DNA from: DATARH01 sp035534855
GTDB taxonomy: Bacteria > Pseudomonadota > Alphaproteobacteria > ATCC43930 > CGMCC-115725
NCBI GenBank assembly: GCA_035534855.1
Contig: DATLRD010000109.1
Location: 9,381-73,380, forward strand
Length of the DNA stretch: 64,000 nucleotides
Reading direction: 5' to 3'
The notes under the pieces were generated by a model. It saw nothing but the letters and a program-made list of their open reading frames with translations, searched no databases and was not told the origin of the DNA. How positions within the stretch are numbered: position 1 is the stretch's first letter; the number at the start of each line of letters is the position of its first letter. The position numbers and the translations under genes were made by a program. Below are positions 50,967 to 61,571 of this stretch, one piece after another.

Positions 50967-52257
50967 GCGGGCGGTTGAGCCGGATCGAGAGTGACAGCGC
51001 ATGGGCGCCGAGCCCTTCGGCCTCGGCGAGACGGATCGCCGACGGCGCCAGCGCGCCAAGACTGACAGCGTCGCAGCCGACCAGCGTGCTGCGCTTCATG
51101 AAATCGAGCACGCCGAGGCCCGAGGCAAACCGCGCGCTGCGCGCAGTCGGCAGCACGTGGTTCGGCCCGGCGACATAGTCGCCGATCGCCTCCGGCGTAT
51201 AACGGCCGAGAAAGATCGCGCCCGCGTGACGGATTTTCGCGGCCAGCGCGTCGGGCGCGGCGACTGCCAGTTCGCAGTGCTCGGGGGCGATCCGGTCGGT
51301 CAGGGCGGCGGCCTCGTCCCAATCCGCGACCAGGATAATCGCGCCGTTCGCCGCCCAACTGTCGCGGGCGATGTCGGCGCGCGGCAGGCGCACCAGGTGC
51401 CCCTCGACCGCCTTCTCGACCGCGGCGGCGAAGTCGCGCGAATCGGTCATCAAGATCGCCTGGGCGGCGCGGTCGTGCTCGGCCTGCGACAAAAGGTCGG
51501 CGGCGATCCAGGCCGGATCGTTGTCGCGGTCGGCGATGACGAGGATTTCCGACGGCCCGGCGATCATGTCGATGCCGACCCGGCCGAACACCCGGCGCTT
51601 GGCCGCCGCGACATAGGCGTTGCCCGGCCCGACGATCTTGTCGACCGGCGGGATCGTCACGGTACCGTAGGCCAGCGCCGCGACCGCCTGCGCCCCGCCA
51701 ATGCGATAGATCTCGTCGATCCCGGCGAGCCGCGCGGCGGCCAGCACCAGCGGGTTGAGCACGCCGTCGGGCGTCGGCACCACCATCACCAGCCGCTCGA
51801 CGCCGGCCACCTTGGCCGGGATCGCGTTCATCAGCACCGACGACGGGTAGGCCGCCGTACCGCCCGGCACATAGAGCCCGACCGCGGCGAGCGGCCCCCA
51901 GCGCATTCCAAGCCGCACGCCGGCGTCGTCGACATAGTCGATCGTGGCGGGCAGTTGCCGGCGATGGAACCGCTCGATGCGCTCGGCCGCGAAGCGCAGC
52001 GCCGCCATCGCGTCGTCCGGCACCGCAGCGGCGCCGTCGATCTCGCGCCGCGACAGGCGCAGCGTTTCGGGGGTCAGCGACACCCGGTCGAAGCGCGAGG
52101 TGTAGTCGATCAGTGCGGCGTCGCCGCGGCGCGCGACATCGTCGATGATCGCCGCGACGACGTCATCGACCTCGGCGGTGGTCTCGCGCTTCTGCCCGAG
52201 CAGCGCGGCGAACCCCGCGGCAAAGCCGGGGTCGCGGGTCGACAGGGTGACCGCCAT
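50959..52257 (-). CDS. hisD: Histidinol dehydrogenase
   Basis: 432 residues. Zinc enzyme catalysing the last two NAD-dependent oxidations of histidine synthesis. Blocks include 'PGGTAAYPSSVLMNAIPAKVAG', 'DKIVGPGNAYVAAAKR', 'GPSEILVIAD' and 'AEHDRAAQAIL' with a zinc-ligand His. The start is the ATG at 52257, 9 bp after the hisG stop. The murA-DUF2948-hisG-hisD order ties early peptidoglycan synthesis and histidine genes in one transcript. Confidence 0.97.
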   Translation of the reverse strand: MAVTLSTRDPGFAAGFAALLGQKRETTAEVDDVVAAIIDDVARRGDAALIDYTSRFDRVSLTPETLRLSRREIDGAAAVPDDAMAALRFAAERIERFHRRQLPATIDYVDDAGVRLGMRWGPLAAVGLYVPGGTAAYPSSVLMNAIPAKVAGVERLVMVVPTPDGVLNPLVLAAARLAGIDEIYRIGGAQAVAALAYGTVTIPPVDKIVGPGNAYVAAAKRRVFGRVGIDMIAGPSEILVIADRDNDPAWIAADLLSQAEHDRAAQAILMTDSRDFAAAVEKAVEGHLVRLPRADIARDSWAANGAIILVADWDEAAALTDRIAPEHCELAVAAPDALAAKIRHAGAIFLGRYTPEAIGDYVAGPNHVLPTARSARFASGLGVLDFMKRSTLVGCDAVSLGALAPSAIRLAEAEGLGAHALSLSIRLNRPHG

Positions 52258-52266
52258 CCCGATTCG

Positions 52267-52983
52267 CTATCCCGCGTCGGCCGGGGCCGGCGCCCGGGCC
52301 ACGGCGGCTTCGGTCGCGGCGCGAAACCGCTCAATCCAGCTGCCGACCTCGTCGGGCCGGGTCTTCAGCGCCGGCCGGTTGACGATCAGCCGCGAACTGA
52401 CATCGGCGATGTGTTCGATCTCGACCAGGCCGTTGGCGGCAAGCGTCGCGCCGGTCTGCACCAGGTCGACGATATGGCGGCACAGGCCGAGGCTGGGGCC
52501 AAGCTCGATCGCGCCGTTGAGCTTGATGCATTCGGCCTGGACGCCGCGGGCGGCGAAATGGCGGCGGCTGACCTCGGGGTATTTGGTAGCGACGCGGATA
52601 TGGCTCCAGCTTTGCGGGTCTTCGCGGTCAGCCCAATCGGCCGGTGCCGCAACCATGATACGGCAGTGCCCGATATCGAGATCGAGCGGTGCGTAGATGT
52701 CGGAATAATCGAATTCCATCAGCACGTCGTTGCCGGCGACGCCGATTTGGGCGGCGCCGAACGCGACAAACGTCGCGACATCGAAGGCGCGCACCCGGAT
52801 GATCGACAGGTTGGGGATCGAGGTGGCGAACCGCAGCTGGCGCGACGCCGGGTCGTCGAAGGCCGGCTCGGGCTCGATCCCCATACTGCGCAGCAGCGGC
52901 ATCACCTCGCGCAGGATGCGGCCGTTGGGCAGCGCCATGATCAGCGGTTCGGCGGCCGGTGCGGCGGTGGCGAAGGTGCTCAT
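52267..52983 (-). CDS. hisG: ATP phosphoribosyltransferase, short form
   Basis: 238 residues, so the short (HisGs) form lacking the C-terminal ACT-like regulatory domain. It condenses ATP and PRPP, the first histidine step. Core blocks are 'ALPNGRILREVMPLL', 'VRAFDVATFVAFGAAQIGVAG' and 'LGLCRHIVDLVQTGATLAANGL'. Short forms need HisZ for activity and histidine feedback; no hisZ is in this window. Its ATG overlaps the DUF2948 stop (ATGA). Confidence 0.95.
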   Translation of the reverse strand: MSTFATAAPAAEPLIMALPNGRILREVMPLLRSMGIEPEPAFDDPASRQLRFATSIPNLSIIRVRAFDVATFVAFGAAQIGVAGNDVLMEFDYSDIYAPLDLDIGHCRIMVAAPADWADREDPQSWSHIRVATKYPEVSRRHFAARGVQAECIKLNGAIELGPSLGLCRHIVDLVQTGATLAANGLVEIEHIADVSSRLIVNRPALKTRPDEVGSWIERFRAATEAAVARAPAPADAG

Positions 52984-53447
52984 GCCCGGCTTCCGGTTGG
53001 CTGGTCATCGGCGGCGTGGTCGGGCTGCCAGGCAGTCGGCCACGGCTCGCCCAGGTCGCGGGCATGGCAGCTTATTCGGGCCACCGCAAGCCGGATCGAG
53101 ACACCGGCGGAAAAATCGAGTTCGATGACCCGCCCCTGTTCGTGCAGCTGCACCGCCAGCAGCGACAGGATGCGGTCTTCCTCGCTGCGGCGGAACCCGC
53201 GATACGCGACGCCGTCGACCTCGGCGAAGGCGATGCCGCACAGCGTGCGCTGATGGCCCGAGGTTTTGGCGGCCTGGGTGGAATTGCGTTCCCAGCGAAA
53301 ACGGTTGGCGATCAGCACAAAGCGCCGCTCGTCGCGGTCGAAGGCGAGGTCGCGCACCGATACCAGAGCGTCTTGCAGGCAGGCCGAGATGACCGCGAGA
53401 TCGGCCGCGTCCTCGGCGCGCAGCTTGATGCCGGCATCAGGCGCCAC
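52980..53447 (-). CDS. DUF2948 family protein
   Basis: 155 residues from a GTG at 53447, inside the last codons of murA; a TTG two codons earlier is the alternative. It matches the DUF2948 family of alphaproteobacteria, starting 'IKLRAEDAADLAVISACLQDALV' with a later 'RFRWER' and 'LSLLAVQL'. No catalytic signature or membrane segment is evident. Coupled upstream to murA and downstream to hisG by overlaps. Function unknown. Confidence 0.88.
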   Translation of the reverse strand: MAPDAGIKLRAEDAADLAVISACLQDALVSVRDLAFDRDERRFVLIANRFRWERNSTQAAKTSGHQRTLCGIAFAEVDGVAYRGFRRSEEDRILSLLAVQLHEQGRVIELDFSAGVSIRLAVARISCHARDLGEPWPTAWQPDHAADDQPTGSRA

Positions 53448-54738
53448 CGCCAATCCTTTCGATGCGAGCGCCGCAGGCGGCGAGTTTTTCCTCGATCCGC
53501 TCATACCCGCGGTCGAGGTGATAGACCCGGTCGACGATCGTCTCGCCGTCGGCGACGAGGCCGGCGATGATCAGCGATACCGAGGCGCGCAGATCGGTCG
53601 CCATGACCGGCGCGCCGCGCAGCCGCGGCACCCCGCGCACCAGCGCCGAGGCGAGGTGGACCGTGATGTTGGCGCCCATCCGCATCAGCTCGGGCACATG
53701 CATGAAGCGGTTTTCGAAGATCGTCTCGGTGACCATCGAAGCGCCCTCGGCGATCGCCATCAGCGTCATCACCTGCGCCTGCAGATCGGTCGGAAACCCG
53801 GGGAACGGCTCGGTCATCACGTCGACCCCGGCGATTCGCCCGTTTCGCCGGCGCACCCGCAACCCATCGGGGGTCTCGCTGACCACGATTTCAGCGGGTT
53901 CGAGGATGCGCACTACCGCCTCGACATGGTCGAGCCGCGCGCCGACGAGGCTGATATCGCCGCCGGTCGCCGCCGCCGCCATCATATAGGTGCCGGTTTC
54001 GATACGGTCGGGAATCACGCGGTGCCGCGCGCCGTGCAGGCTGGTGGCGCCGCGGATCGTCAGCCGGTCGCTGCCGATCCCGTCGATGCGCGCGCCCATC
54101 GCGACGAGGCAGCGGGCGAGGTCTGTGATCTCGGGCTCGCGCGCGGCGTTGATCAGCACGGTTTCGCCATCGGCCAGGGCGGCCGCCATCATCAGGTTTT
54201 CGGTGGCGCCGACCGAGACGTTGGGAAAGACGATCTCGGCGCCGCGCAGGCCCTTCGGGGCGCGTGCCTCGATATAGCCTTCGTCGAGTTCGACCTCGGC
54301 GCCGAGGCGCTCCAGCCCTTTGAGGTGCAGATCGACCGGGCGGGTGCCGATCGCACAGCCGCCCGGCAGCGACACGCGCGCGGTGCCGCACCGCGCCACC
54401 AGCGGCCCCAGCACCAGGACCGAGGCGCGCATCTTGCGCACCAGATCGTAGGGCGCGGTGGTCGAGGCGATCTCGCGCGCGCAAAATTCGAGCGTGCGCC
54501 CGCCGGCCGCGTTGCTTGCGTCATCACCGGTGCGGGCGGCGGTGCGGATCGCGACGCCGTGCTGGCCGAGCAGGTGCGACATCGTCGCGATATCGGCGAG
54601 ATCGGGCAGGTTTTCCAGAACCAGCGGCTCAGCGCTCAACAGGCTTGCCGCCATCAGCGGCAGCGCGGCGTTCTTGGCACCGCCGATCGGCACCGCGCCG
54701 CGCAGCGGTCTGCCCCCACGAATCAGGATTTTGTCCAT
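53437..54738 (-). CDS. murA: UDP-N-acetylglucosamine 1-carboxyvinyltransferase
   Basis: 433 residues. Transfers enolpyruvate from PEP to UDP-GlcNAc, the first committed step of peptidoglycan synthesis. The catalytic Cys128 is in LPGGCAIGTRP, so the fosfomycin-sensitive Cys form. Also visible are the N-terminal 'GGAKNAALPLMAASLL' with the conserved Lys/Asn, and the C-terminal 'HLDRGYERIEEKL'. First gene of the eight-gene minus-strand string; a small basic-protein gene lies just upstream. Confidence 0.97.
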   Translation of the reverse strand: MDKILIRGGRPLRGAVPIGGAKNAALPLMAASLLSAEPLVLENLPDLADIATMSHLLGQHGVAIRTAARTGDDASNAAGGRTLEFCAREIASTTAPYDLVRKMRASVLVLGPLVARCGTARVSLPGGCAIGTRPVDLHLKGLERLGAEVELDEGYIEARAPKGLRGAEIVFPNVSVGATENLMMAAALADGETVLINAAREPEITDLARCLVAMGARIDGIGSDRLTIRGATSLHGARHRVIPDRIETGTYMMAAAATGGDISLVGARLDHVEAVVRILEPAEIVVSETPDGLRVRRRNGRIAGVDVMTEPFPGFPTDLQAQVMTLMAIAEGASMVTETIFENRFMHVPELMRMGANITVHLASALVRGVPRLRGAPVMATDLRASVSLIIAGLVADGETIVDRVYHLDRGYERIEEKLAACGARIERIGGGA

Positions 54739-54824
54739 CTATTTGATCTCCGCCCCCAGCCGTTGTGCAAACGCCGGCGGCGCGCTGTCGCTTCCATTGC
54801 TTTTAACGAAGAGGCATGTTCCGC

Positions 54825-55004
54825 TCAAGTTGGCGCTTCCCCCGGGGGCTTGCCGCTGCCGTCCGTCGCACTCGCATCGCCGGGGCGGGGGCGCACCTGC
54901 TGTTTGCGGCGGCGCAGGTTTTCGCGCAGCGCTTTGGCCAGGCGGGCCTCGCGGGCGCTGCGCTCGGCCGCCTTGGCGCGGGTGATACGGGGGCCATCGG
55001 CCAT
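54825..55004 (-). CDS. 59-residue basic protein upstream of murA
   Basis: Found by reading the minus strand: ATG at 55004, TGA ending at 54825, 59 residues. It opens MADGPRITRAKAAERSAREA, then 'RLAKALRENLRRRKQQ', a helical Arg/Ala/Lys-rich segment, and a Pro/Gly/Ser tail. Small proteins with 'ITRAKAAER' followed by 'LRENLRRRK' are common near murA in alphaproteobacteria and are annotated as hypothetical. No ribosome-binding site is strong. It sits 86 bp upstream of murA on the same strand. I infer a real gene from the family pattern. Confidence 0.7.
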   Translation of the reverse strand: MADGPRITRAKAAERSAREARLAKALRENLRRRKQQVRPRPGDASATDGSGKPPGEAPT

Positions 55005-55072
55005 CGCGCGATGGAAGGGGACGGCACCGCCGCTGTCAACGCCCGGGCGCTATGCGACGCGCCCCCGTGCGC

Positions 55073-55101
55073 TTGCCAGGGATGGGTGCCTCGTGTATCC
55101 C
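55073..55101 (+). promoter_or_regulatory. Candidate promoter for tRNA-Thr
   Basis: TTGCCA at 55073-55078 and TATCCC at 55096-55101 are 17 bp apart. Transcription would begin about 18 nt before the mature tRNA end. The -35 is good; the -10 is weak. Confidence 0.4.
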
Positions 55102-55125
55102 ATGCCTCCGCCGAATCAGGCCGAT

Positions 55126-55200
<75 letters not shown>

Positions 55201-55266
55201 TTCCTATCAAACAGTTATGGGGAATACGGGATAACCTGGCTGCCATATCCCCACTGTATCCCCACA

Positions 55267-56297
55267 TTAGCGTTGAAGCAGCAACTGAGTGGAAAACAAC
55301 AATTTTGCACTGACTCGACGACTCGACTGGGCGGCACGTAGCCATCGATCGGCAACGAGCTGTCGCCAGGCTGCTCGGTACCGTGGCTCGCCGCCGTGGG
55401 CAGGAGGGTCTGCTGCTCTGGGCGAGGAAGCGGCCGCGGCCGCTTGCGCGATTGTAGCCCCGAAGCGGGCACTGGCCAGGCTGACCAGGCGGGAGTTGGC
55501 GATGGCGACGCGGTGTGTGTATCGGCCGAGATAGGCGAGCACCTGAGCCGGTCCGCCGAAGGGCGGCTTGGCATAGACCACCCACTCGACCCGGCGCAGT
55601 TCGCGGAGGCGGCGGGTGAAGGCGGCGGGTTCGGCGAGTGCTGCAAGCTCGCCGAAGAAGCCGAGTTCCCCAGCCTCGAAGGCGGCACGCAGCTCGTCGA
55701 GGAACAAGCGGCGGAAGAGGCGCGAGAGTACGCGAACCGGCAGGAAGAATCCGGAGCGGCAGGCGACCCAGCGCGTGTGGTCGAGCGCGGGACCGCCGCC
55801 CGGCACGACACAATGGACATGCGGATGGTGGTGCAGGTTCTGGCCCCAGGTATGGAGCACCGCGACGAGGCCGATCTCGGCGCCGAGATGCTTTGGGTCG
55901 GCCGCGATGGTCCGCAGCGTCTCGGCCGCGGTGCGGAACAAGATGGCGTAAACCGCCGCCTTGTTGTGGAAGGCGATCTCGGCGACCGGCGTCGGCAGGG
56001 TGAACACGACGTGGAAGTAGGTCACCGCCAGCAGCTCGGCTTGCCGTGCGGCGAGCCACTCGGCGCGTGCCTGCCCCTGGCCCTTCGGGCAATGCCGGTT
56101 GCGGCACGAGTTGTAGGCGCAGCAGACGAGGCCGCACTCGGCGCAGGCCTCGGTGTGGCCGCCCAGCGCCGCCATCCGGCACAGCTCGATGGCGCTCATC
56201 ACCCGCCGCTCGACGCGGCCCAGGTGACCGTCATGCGCCGGCGATAGGCATCGCCGTGGCGACGGAAGATATCCGCCACTTCCAGGCCGGCCGACAT
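55267..56297 (-). pseudogene. IS91-family transposase, frameshifted and truncated
   Basis: The main frame (56202 down to 55267) carries the zinc-finger 'CNSCRNRHCPK'-type block, the HUH motif HPHVH in 'HHHPHVHCVVPGGG' and the tyrosine block YLGRYTHRVAIANSRL, so a rolling-circle (Y2/HUH) transposase. The true N-terminus is in another frame from an ATG at 56297 (MSAGLEVADIFRRHGDAYRR). Joining 'AYRR' to 'HDGHLGRVERRV' needs one extra base near 56236, so a one-base loss is inferred. After residue 245 the sequence stops resembling the family and ends in unrelated residues, so the C-terminal 120 or so residues are lost. Inactive as it stands. Confidence 0.85.
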
Positions 56298-56309
56298 GAT
56301 GCCGCCGGG

Positions 56310-56843
56310 TCAGGCGGGCGGCACGACCTCCAGCCGCAACCGGTCGAGCGGGCTCTGGGTCCCTCGGATGAGGCTGTTCGACACCCGCGTGTAGCGCGCC
56401 GTGCTCGACAGATTGGCATGCCCCAAGAGCACCTGAATGATCCGGATATCGGTGCCGGCCTCCAGGAGATGAGTGGCAAAGCTGTGCCGCAGCGTGTGCA
56501 CCGTCACGTGCTTGGCCAGGCCGGCCGCGGCGCGGGCCGATCGGCAGGCGGCGTGCAGCACCTGGACGTCGATCGGCTTGGTCTCATCGCGACCGGGAAA
56601 GAGCCAGTGCTGCGGCCGGGCGAGCCGCCAGTAAGTGCGCAGGATACCGAGCAGTTGCGCCGACAGCATGACGTAGCGGTCCTTGCCGCCTTTGCCGTGC
56701 TCGACACGGATCACCATCCGGCCGCTGTCGACATCGCCGACCTTGAGCCCGATCGCCTCGGACGCGCGCGGCCCCGCGGCGTAGGCGGTGGTCAGCGCGG
56801 CGCGGGTCTTCAGGCTCGGAACGGCTTCGAGAAAGCGGACGAT
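56310..56843 (-). pseudogene. Tyrosine recombinase fragment paired with the IS91 transposase
   Basis: Open frame of about 178 residues with the catalytic domain of a phage-type integrase. Visible are the first Arg in 'GPRASEAIGLKVGD', the H-x-x-R box in TLRHSFATHLLE, the 'LLGHANLSSTARYT' box with the nucleophile Tyr, and 'VEHGKGGKDRYVML'. The N-terminal arm- and core-binding part is missing; homology begins at IVRFLEAVPSL, just where DUF3883-type sequence begins on the other strand. Integrases of this kind commonly precede IS91-type transposases in one unit, here with 12 bp between them. Confidence 0.8.
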
Positions 56844-57776
56844 ACCGTCGACGATGCCGAGGAATTAGCGGTCCGCCAGGTCTTCGACGATCTCAATACT
56901 GACGACCCGAGCAAAAGCGACCCGGTCAAGCCGATCGATCCGCCGGTCCAGCCGCCGATCGTGCCAAATTCAACATCACCGCCGCCTCCGCCACTGCTTC
57001 CCCAGCTTCCGGACCTCGACGACGTGTCGATGACGGTCGCCGACACCAATGGGACGACAATCGAGCCGCGCCAGCCCGGACCGCGCGGTGGCGGATCGTC
57101 CGGCGTCTGGTTGCCGCCGACGCCGGAGGAAGTCGCGCGCGCCAGCCGACTAGGCGAGCGTGGCGAGGCACGTCTGCTCGACCGCGCGGTCGGCCTGTCC
57201 TCGCGCTGATCAGGAGTGGCTTTCGGCATGCGGCGCGACACGGCAAGGCGGTTTCGGCAATGGCGCTGGGCCCGGCAGCGCCTCCTTGCGCTGGCAGTTT
57301 CGCTGGCCGTCGCGGCCGGCATGGCGACGGTGCGCGCCGCGGCGGCACCGTCAGCCCCTGCGGACGATCCGCTATGCGGGCTCGTGGAGAGTGCCTCGGC
57401 GGCCAACCACTCATCTACCGCATGGAGCTCGAGAAGGTCCGCGCAATGGGCTATGCCGAGCCCGAACGCTATGTCATCTGGACATCGCGCGACCAACCCG
57501 GCGCCGATCACGACATTCGGTCGATCGACGCCGACGGACGGCCCCGCTGGCTCGAGGTCAAATCCACCACCGGCAGTGACGGACGATTCGAATGGCCGCG
57601 CCAGGAGTTTGAAGGCGTTGCGAGGGCGCGAACGCTACGAGCTCTGGCGTGTCTATCGAGACTCAGAACGCACCCCGACCGCGAAATGCTTTCCTAATCC
57701 GGCAAGCCTCTTGGGAACGCGTCAGATCGTGCTGGAGCTCGCAAGCCTCCGGGCAAACATTGAGGGCTTGAACTGA
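56844..57776 (+). pseudogene. DUF3883 domain protein remnant, interrupted and frameshifted
   Basis: Three pieces rebuild one C-terminal region. Piece 1 (56844-57166) is a Pro-rich linker ending 'PPTPEEVARASRLGERGEA'. Piece 2 (from about 57408) is 'LIYRMELEKVRAMGYAEPE' and 'IRSIDADGRPRWLEVKSTTG'. Piece 3, two bases out of frame from about 57610, is 'KALRGRERYELWRVY' through 'LASLRANIEGLN' to the stop at 57776. The EVKSTTG core is typical of DUF3883 (NOV), a nuclease-like fold often found in defence-related proteins. A 240-bp foreign segment separates pieces 1 and 2. The large N-terminal part was lost where the IS91 unit joins. Confidence 0.75.
57228..57407 (+). pseudogene. N-terminal fragment of a secreted protein, possibly a lytic transglycosylase
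   Basis: Inside the DUF3883 remnant an ATG at 57228 starts MRRDTARRFRQWRWARQRLL, a signal peptide ending near AAAAPSAPA, then 'DDPLCGLVESASAANH' before homology to DUF3883 resumes. The 'PLCGLVESAAAANHLP' type of segment is what I associate with lytic transglycosylases of conjugation or secretion systems, but the catalytic part is missing, so this is an inference from a short match. Confidence 0.4.
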
Positions 57777-58036
57777 TCGACATTGACGGACGGACTTCTG
57801 CTTCCGGCGCATCTGACCCGTTGTCGAGCGTCCCGGCCAGGGTCGGCTCACTGAAACCGGCACCGGCCGTTCAACGCCGCCGGTGGGAACCGCGCTTCGT
57901 GCCCGTAAGGAGACTCTGTCGGCGCGATCTGGAAACGGCGCAGTTGGGTGGTTTTCATCATTCGTGCCGAGCTTGGCTTGCGATGCGGATATTTTGGAAG
58001 CGGTCATTTGCTGCTCAGATTCTGGCGGTTCATTGA

Positions 58037-59854
<1,818 letters not shown>

Positions 59855-60173
59855 TTTCTCCTTACTTTCGAATCGTCTGGGCGGCGGATAATCGATCCGA
59901 CGATCAGATCGGCAGAAAGACGTTTACTGTGGTGCCATGGCCTTGCGAACTTTCCAACTCCAGCCGACCGCCGTGTTGCTCGACTAACGATTTTGCGATA
60001 GGCAAGCCGAGACCGGTCCCGGGCTGTCCGTCTAAAGCGCCATTGTCGATCTGTCCAAATGGCGCCAACACCTTCTCGATATTCTCCGGAGCAATACCGA
60101 TCCCTGTGTCGGAAACCCTGAGACAGATTTCGTTTGACGCGCTGACATCGAGTGCCACAGTGACGCGTCCACC

Positions 60174-60181
60174 CGGCGGCG
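60174..60181. repeat. 8-bp target duplication, left copy (CGGCGGCG)
   Basis: CGGCGGCG here and at 61564-61571 flanks the IS256-family element exactly at the ends of its inverted repeats. Eight or nine base pairs is the length usual for this family. Confidence 0.85.
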
Positions 60182-61563
60182 GGTCGCGTCGCGGAGTTGG
60201 TGGAAATTGCCGATGGCGGTCATCTCCGGCGGTCAGGTTATCGGCTCATGCGGCCAAATCAAGAATTTGCTCGGCGGGGGCGACATGCAGGGTCTTCCAG
60301 CCGACGACTTTGCGTAGCGTGATCTGACCGCTGGCCAGCAGCGCCCAGAACAGCATGCAAGCGGTTTCGGCACAGGGCAGCATGCATTGCGTCTTGATGC
60401 GGCGCTTGAATTCCTCATGCAACCGCTCGATGGCATTGGTAGTGCGGATGGACTTCCATTGGTCGTCCGGGAAGCGCAGGAAAGTGAAGAGCTTGTCCCC
60501 TGCCTCCCCCAGGCTGTCCGCGACGGCGGGGCACTTGAGCCGCCATTTGCGCAGGAATGCCTTGCGCTTGGCGTCCACCTCCTTGGCCGTCTTGGCGTAG
60601 ATCATGTCGGCGTAGTCGGCGCTGATCTCGTCGTAGAGCTTCTTCGGCGCATGGGCCAGCAGGTTGCGGTGCTTGTGGACGGTGCAGCGCTGTAGGGCCA
60701 CGTCGTTCCATAAGGCGGCAATGGCCTTTTCCAAGCCCGGCGCGCCGTCGACGATGACCAGCTCAGGCGTGGCCAGGCCACGGCTCACCAGATCGTCCAG
60801 GAGGGCTCGCCAGGCGGCCTCGCTTTCGCCGCCCATGTTGCGCAAGGCAAGCAGCACCTTCTGGCCGTCGCGCCGAACGCCCAGCGCCACCAGCACCGAG
60901 AGGCTGGTCGCCTTCCTATCCAGGCGAACGCGGACGACCGTGCCGTCGAGGATCAAGCGGACGATGTCGTCCCCGGCAAGATCGCGTTTTTGCCAAGCCG
61001 CCCAGTCGGACTGCACCTTGTGCCAGGTCCGACTGACGGTGTCCTTGCCAACCGCCCCGCCGAACAGCGCCGCCAAGGCGCGCCGAACCCGGCGCGTGTT
61101 GGTGCCCGCCAGATAGGCCCCGGCGATCAGCCGCTCGGCCTGCACCGTCAGGCGCTTGTAGGCCGGCAGCGTTTTGCTGCGCCATTCCGCTTGCTTGCCA
61201 TCGCTGCCGATCACCCGCGCCCGCGGAACCGACACCGTCTGTGGCCCGAACGTGCCGAGCAGCTGGCGCTCCCGGTGACCGTTCCGATGCCCGACCGCTT
61301 CGCCGCTGCGGTCATACCGGCCGCGACCCAAAGCCGCCGCAAGCTCTTCTTCCAACATGTTTTCAATGAAGCCACGGATCTGATGGCGTACTCCAGCCTC
61401 CAGCGGATCGAACCAATCCGCACCCAGCAATGGAACCTCGTTCTCGAAAGCGATATCCTTCGTCATGGCGTGATCTCCTCCGGCGGCGCCAACCGCCGGT
61501 CTCCTTGGTGAACATCAGGAGATTACGCCACCTTCAAATTTCCACCACCCGAGCGACGCGACC
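60182..61563. mobile_element. Complete IS256-family insertion sequence
   Basis: 1,382 bp. The ends are inverted copies of about 46 bp: left GGTCGCGTCGC, then GGTGGAAATT and ATCTCC; the right end, read on the minus strand, has the same blocks at the same spacing with about ten differences in between. CGGCGGCG is duplicated on both sides. It carries one intact DDE transposase. Because its target duplication is perfect and the kinase frame would heal on excision, the insertion looks recent. Confidence 0.9.
60246..61466 (-). CDS. IS256-family transposase
   Basis: 406 residues, intact. IS256/Mutator-type DDE enzyme. The catalytic triad can be placed: Asp in 'LILDGTVVRV', Asp in 'LVIVDGAPGLEKAI' and Glu in 'TTNAIERLHEEFKRRIK'. 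The domain between them has the family's 'GGESEAAWRALLDDL' and the C-x2-H 'RCTVHKHRNLLAH'. The N-terminal 'IRGFIENMLEEELAAALG' and 'GHRNGHRERQL.GTFGP' are also standard. Start ATG at 61466; it nearly fills the element between the inverted repeats. Confidence 0.96.
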   Translation of the reverse strand: MTKDIAFENEVPLLGADWFDPLEAGVRHQIRGFIENMLEEELAAALGRGRYDRSGEAVGHRNGHRERQLLGTFGPQTVSVPRARVIGSDGKQAEWRSKTLPAYKRLTVQAERLIAGAYLAGTNTRRVRRALAALFGGAVGKDTVSRTWHKVQSDWAAWQKRDLAGDDIVRLILDGTVVRVRLDRKATSLSVLVALGVRRDGQKVLLALRNMGGESEAAWRALLDDLVSRGLATPELVIVDGAPGLEKAIAALWNDVALQRCTVHKHRNLLAHAPKKLYDEISADYADMIYAKTAKEVDAKRKAFLRKWRLKCPAVADSLGEAGDKLFTFLRFPDDQWKSIRTTNAIERLHEEFKRRIKTQCMLPCAETACMLFWALLASGQITLRKVVGWKTLHVAPAEQILDLAA

Positions 61564-61571
61564 CGGCGGCG
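61564..61571. repeat. 8-bp target duplication, right copy (CGGCGGCG)
   Basis: Second copy of the duplication next to the right inverted repeat. In the kinase reading frame it encodes the Pro-Pro of FTPPGGR. Confidence 0.85.

Noticed and set aside
55429..55442. GCGGCCGCGGCCGC, two overlapping NotI sites suggesting vector or cloning junction
   Set aside because: It encodes part of an Ala run in the decayed transposase frame and fits the local GC; no vector sequence is seen around it.
60174..61571. CRISPR or island attachment interpretation of the flanking GC-rich repeats
   Set aside because: The 8-bp duplication and inverted 46-bp ends around a DDE transposase fully explain them as an IS256-type insertion.
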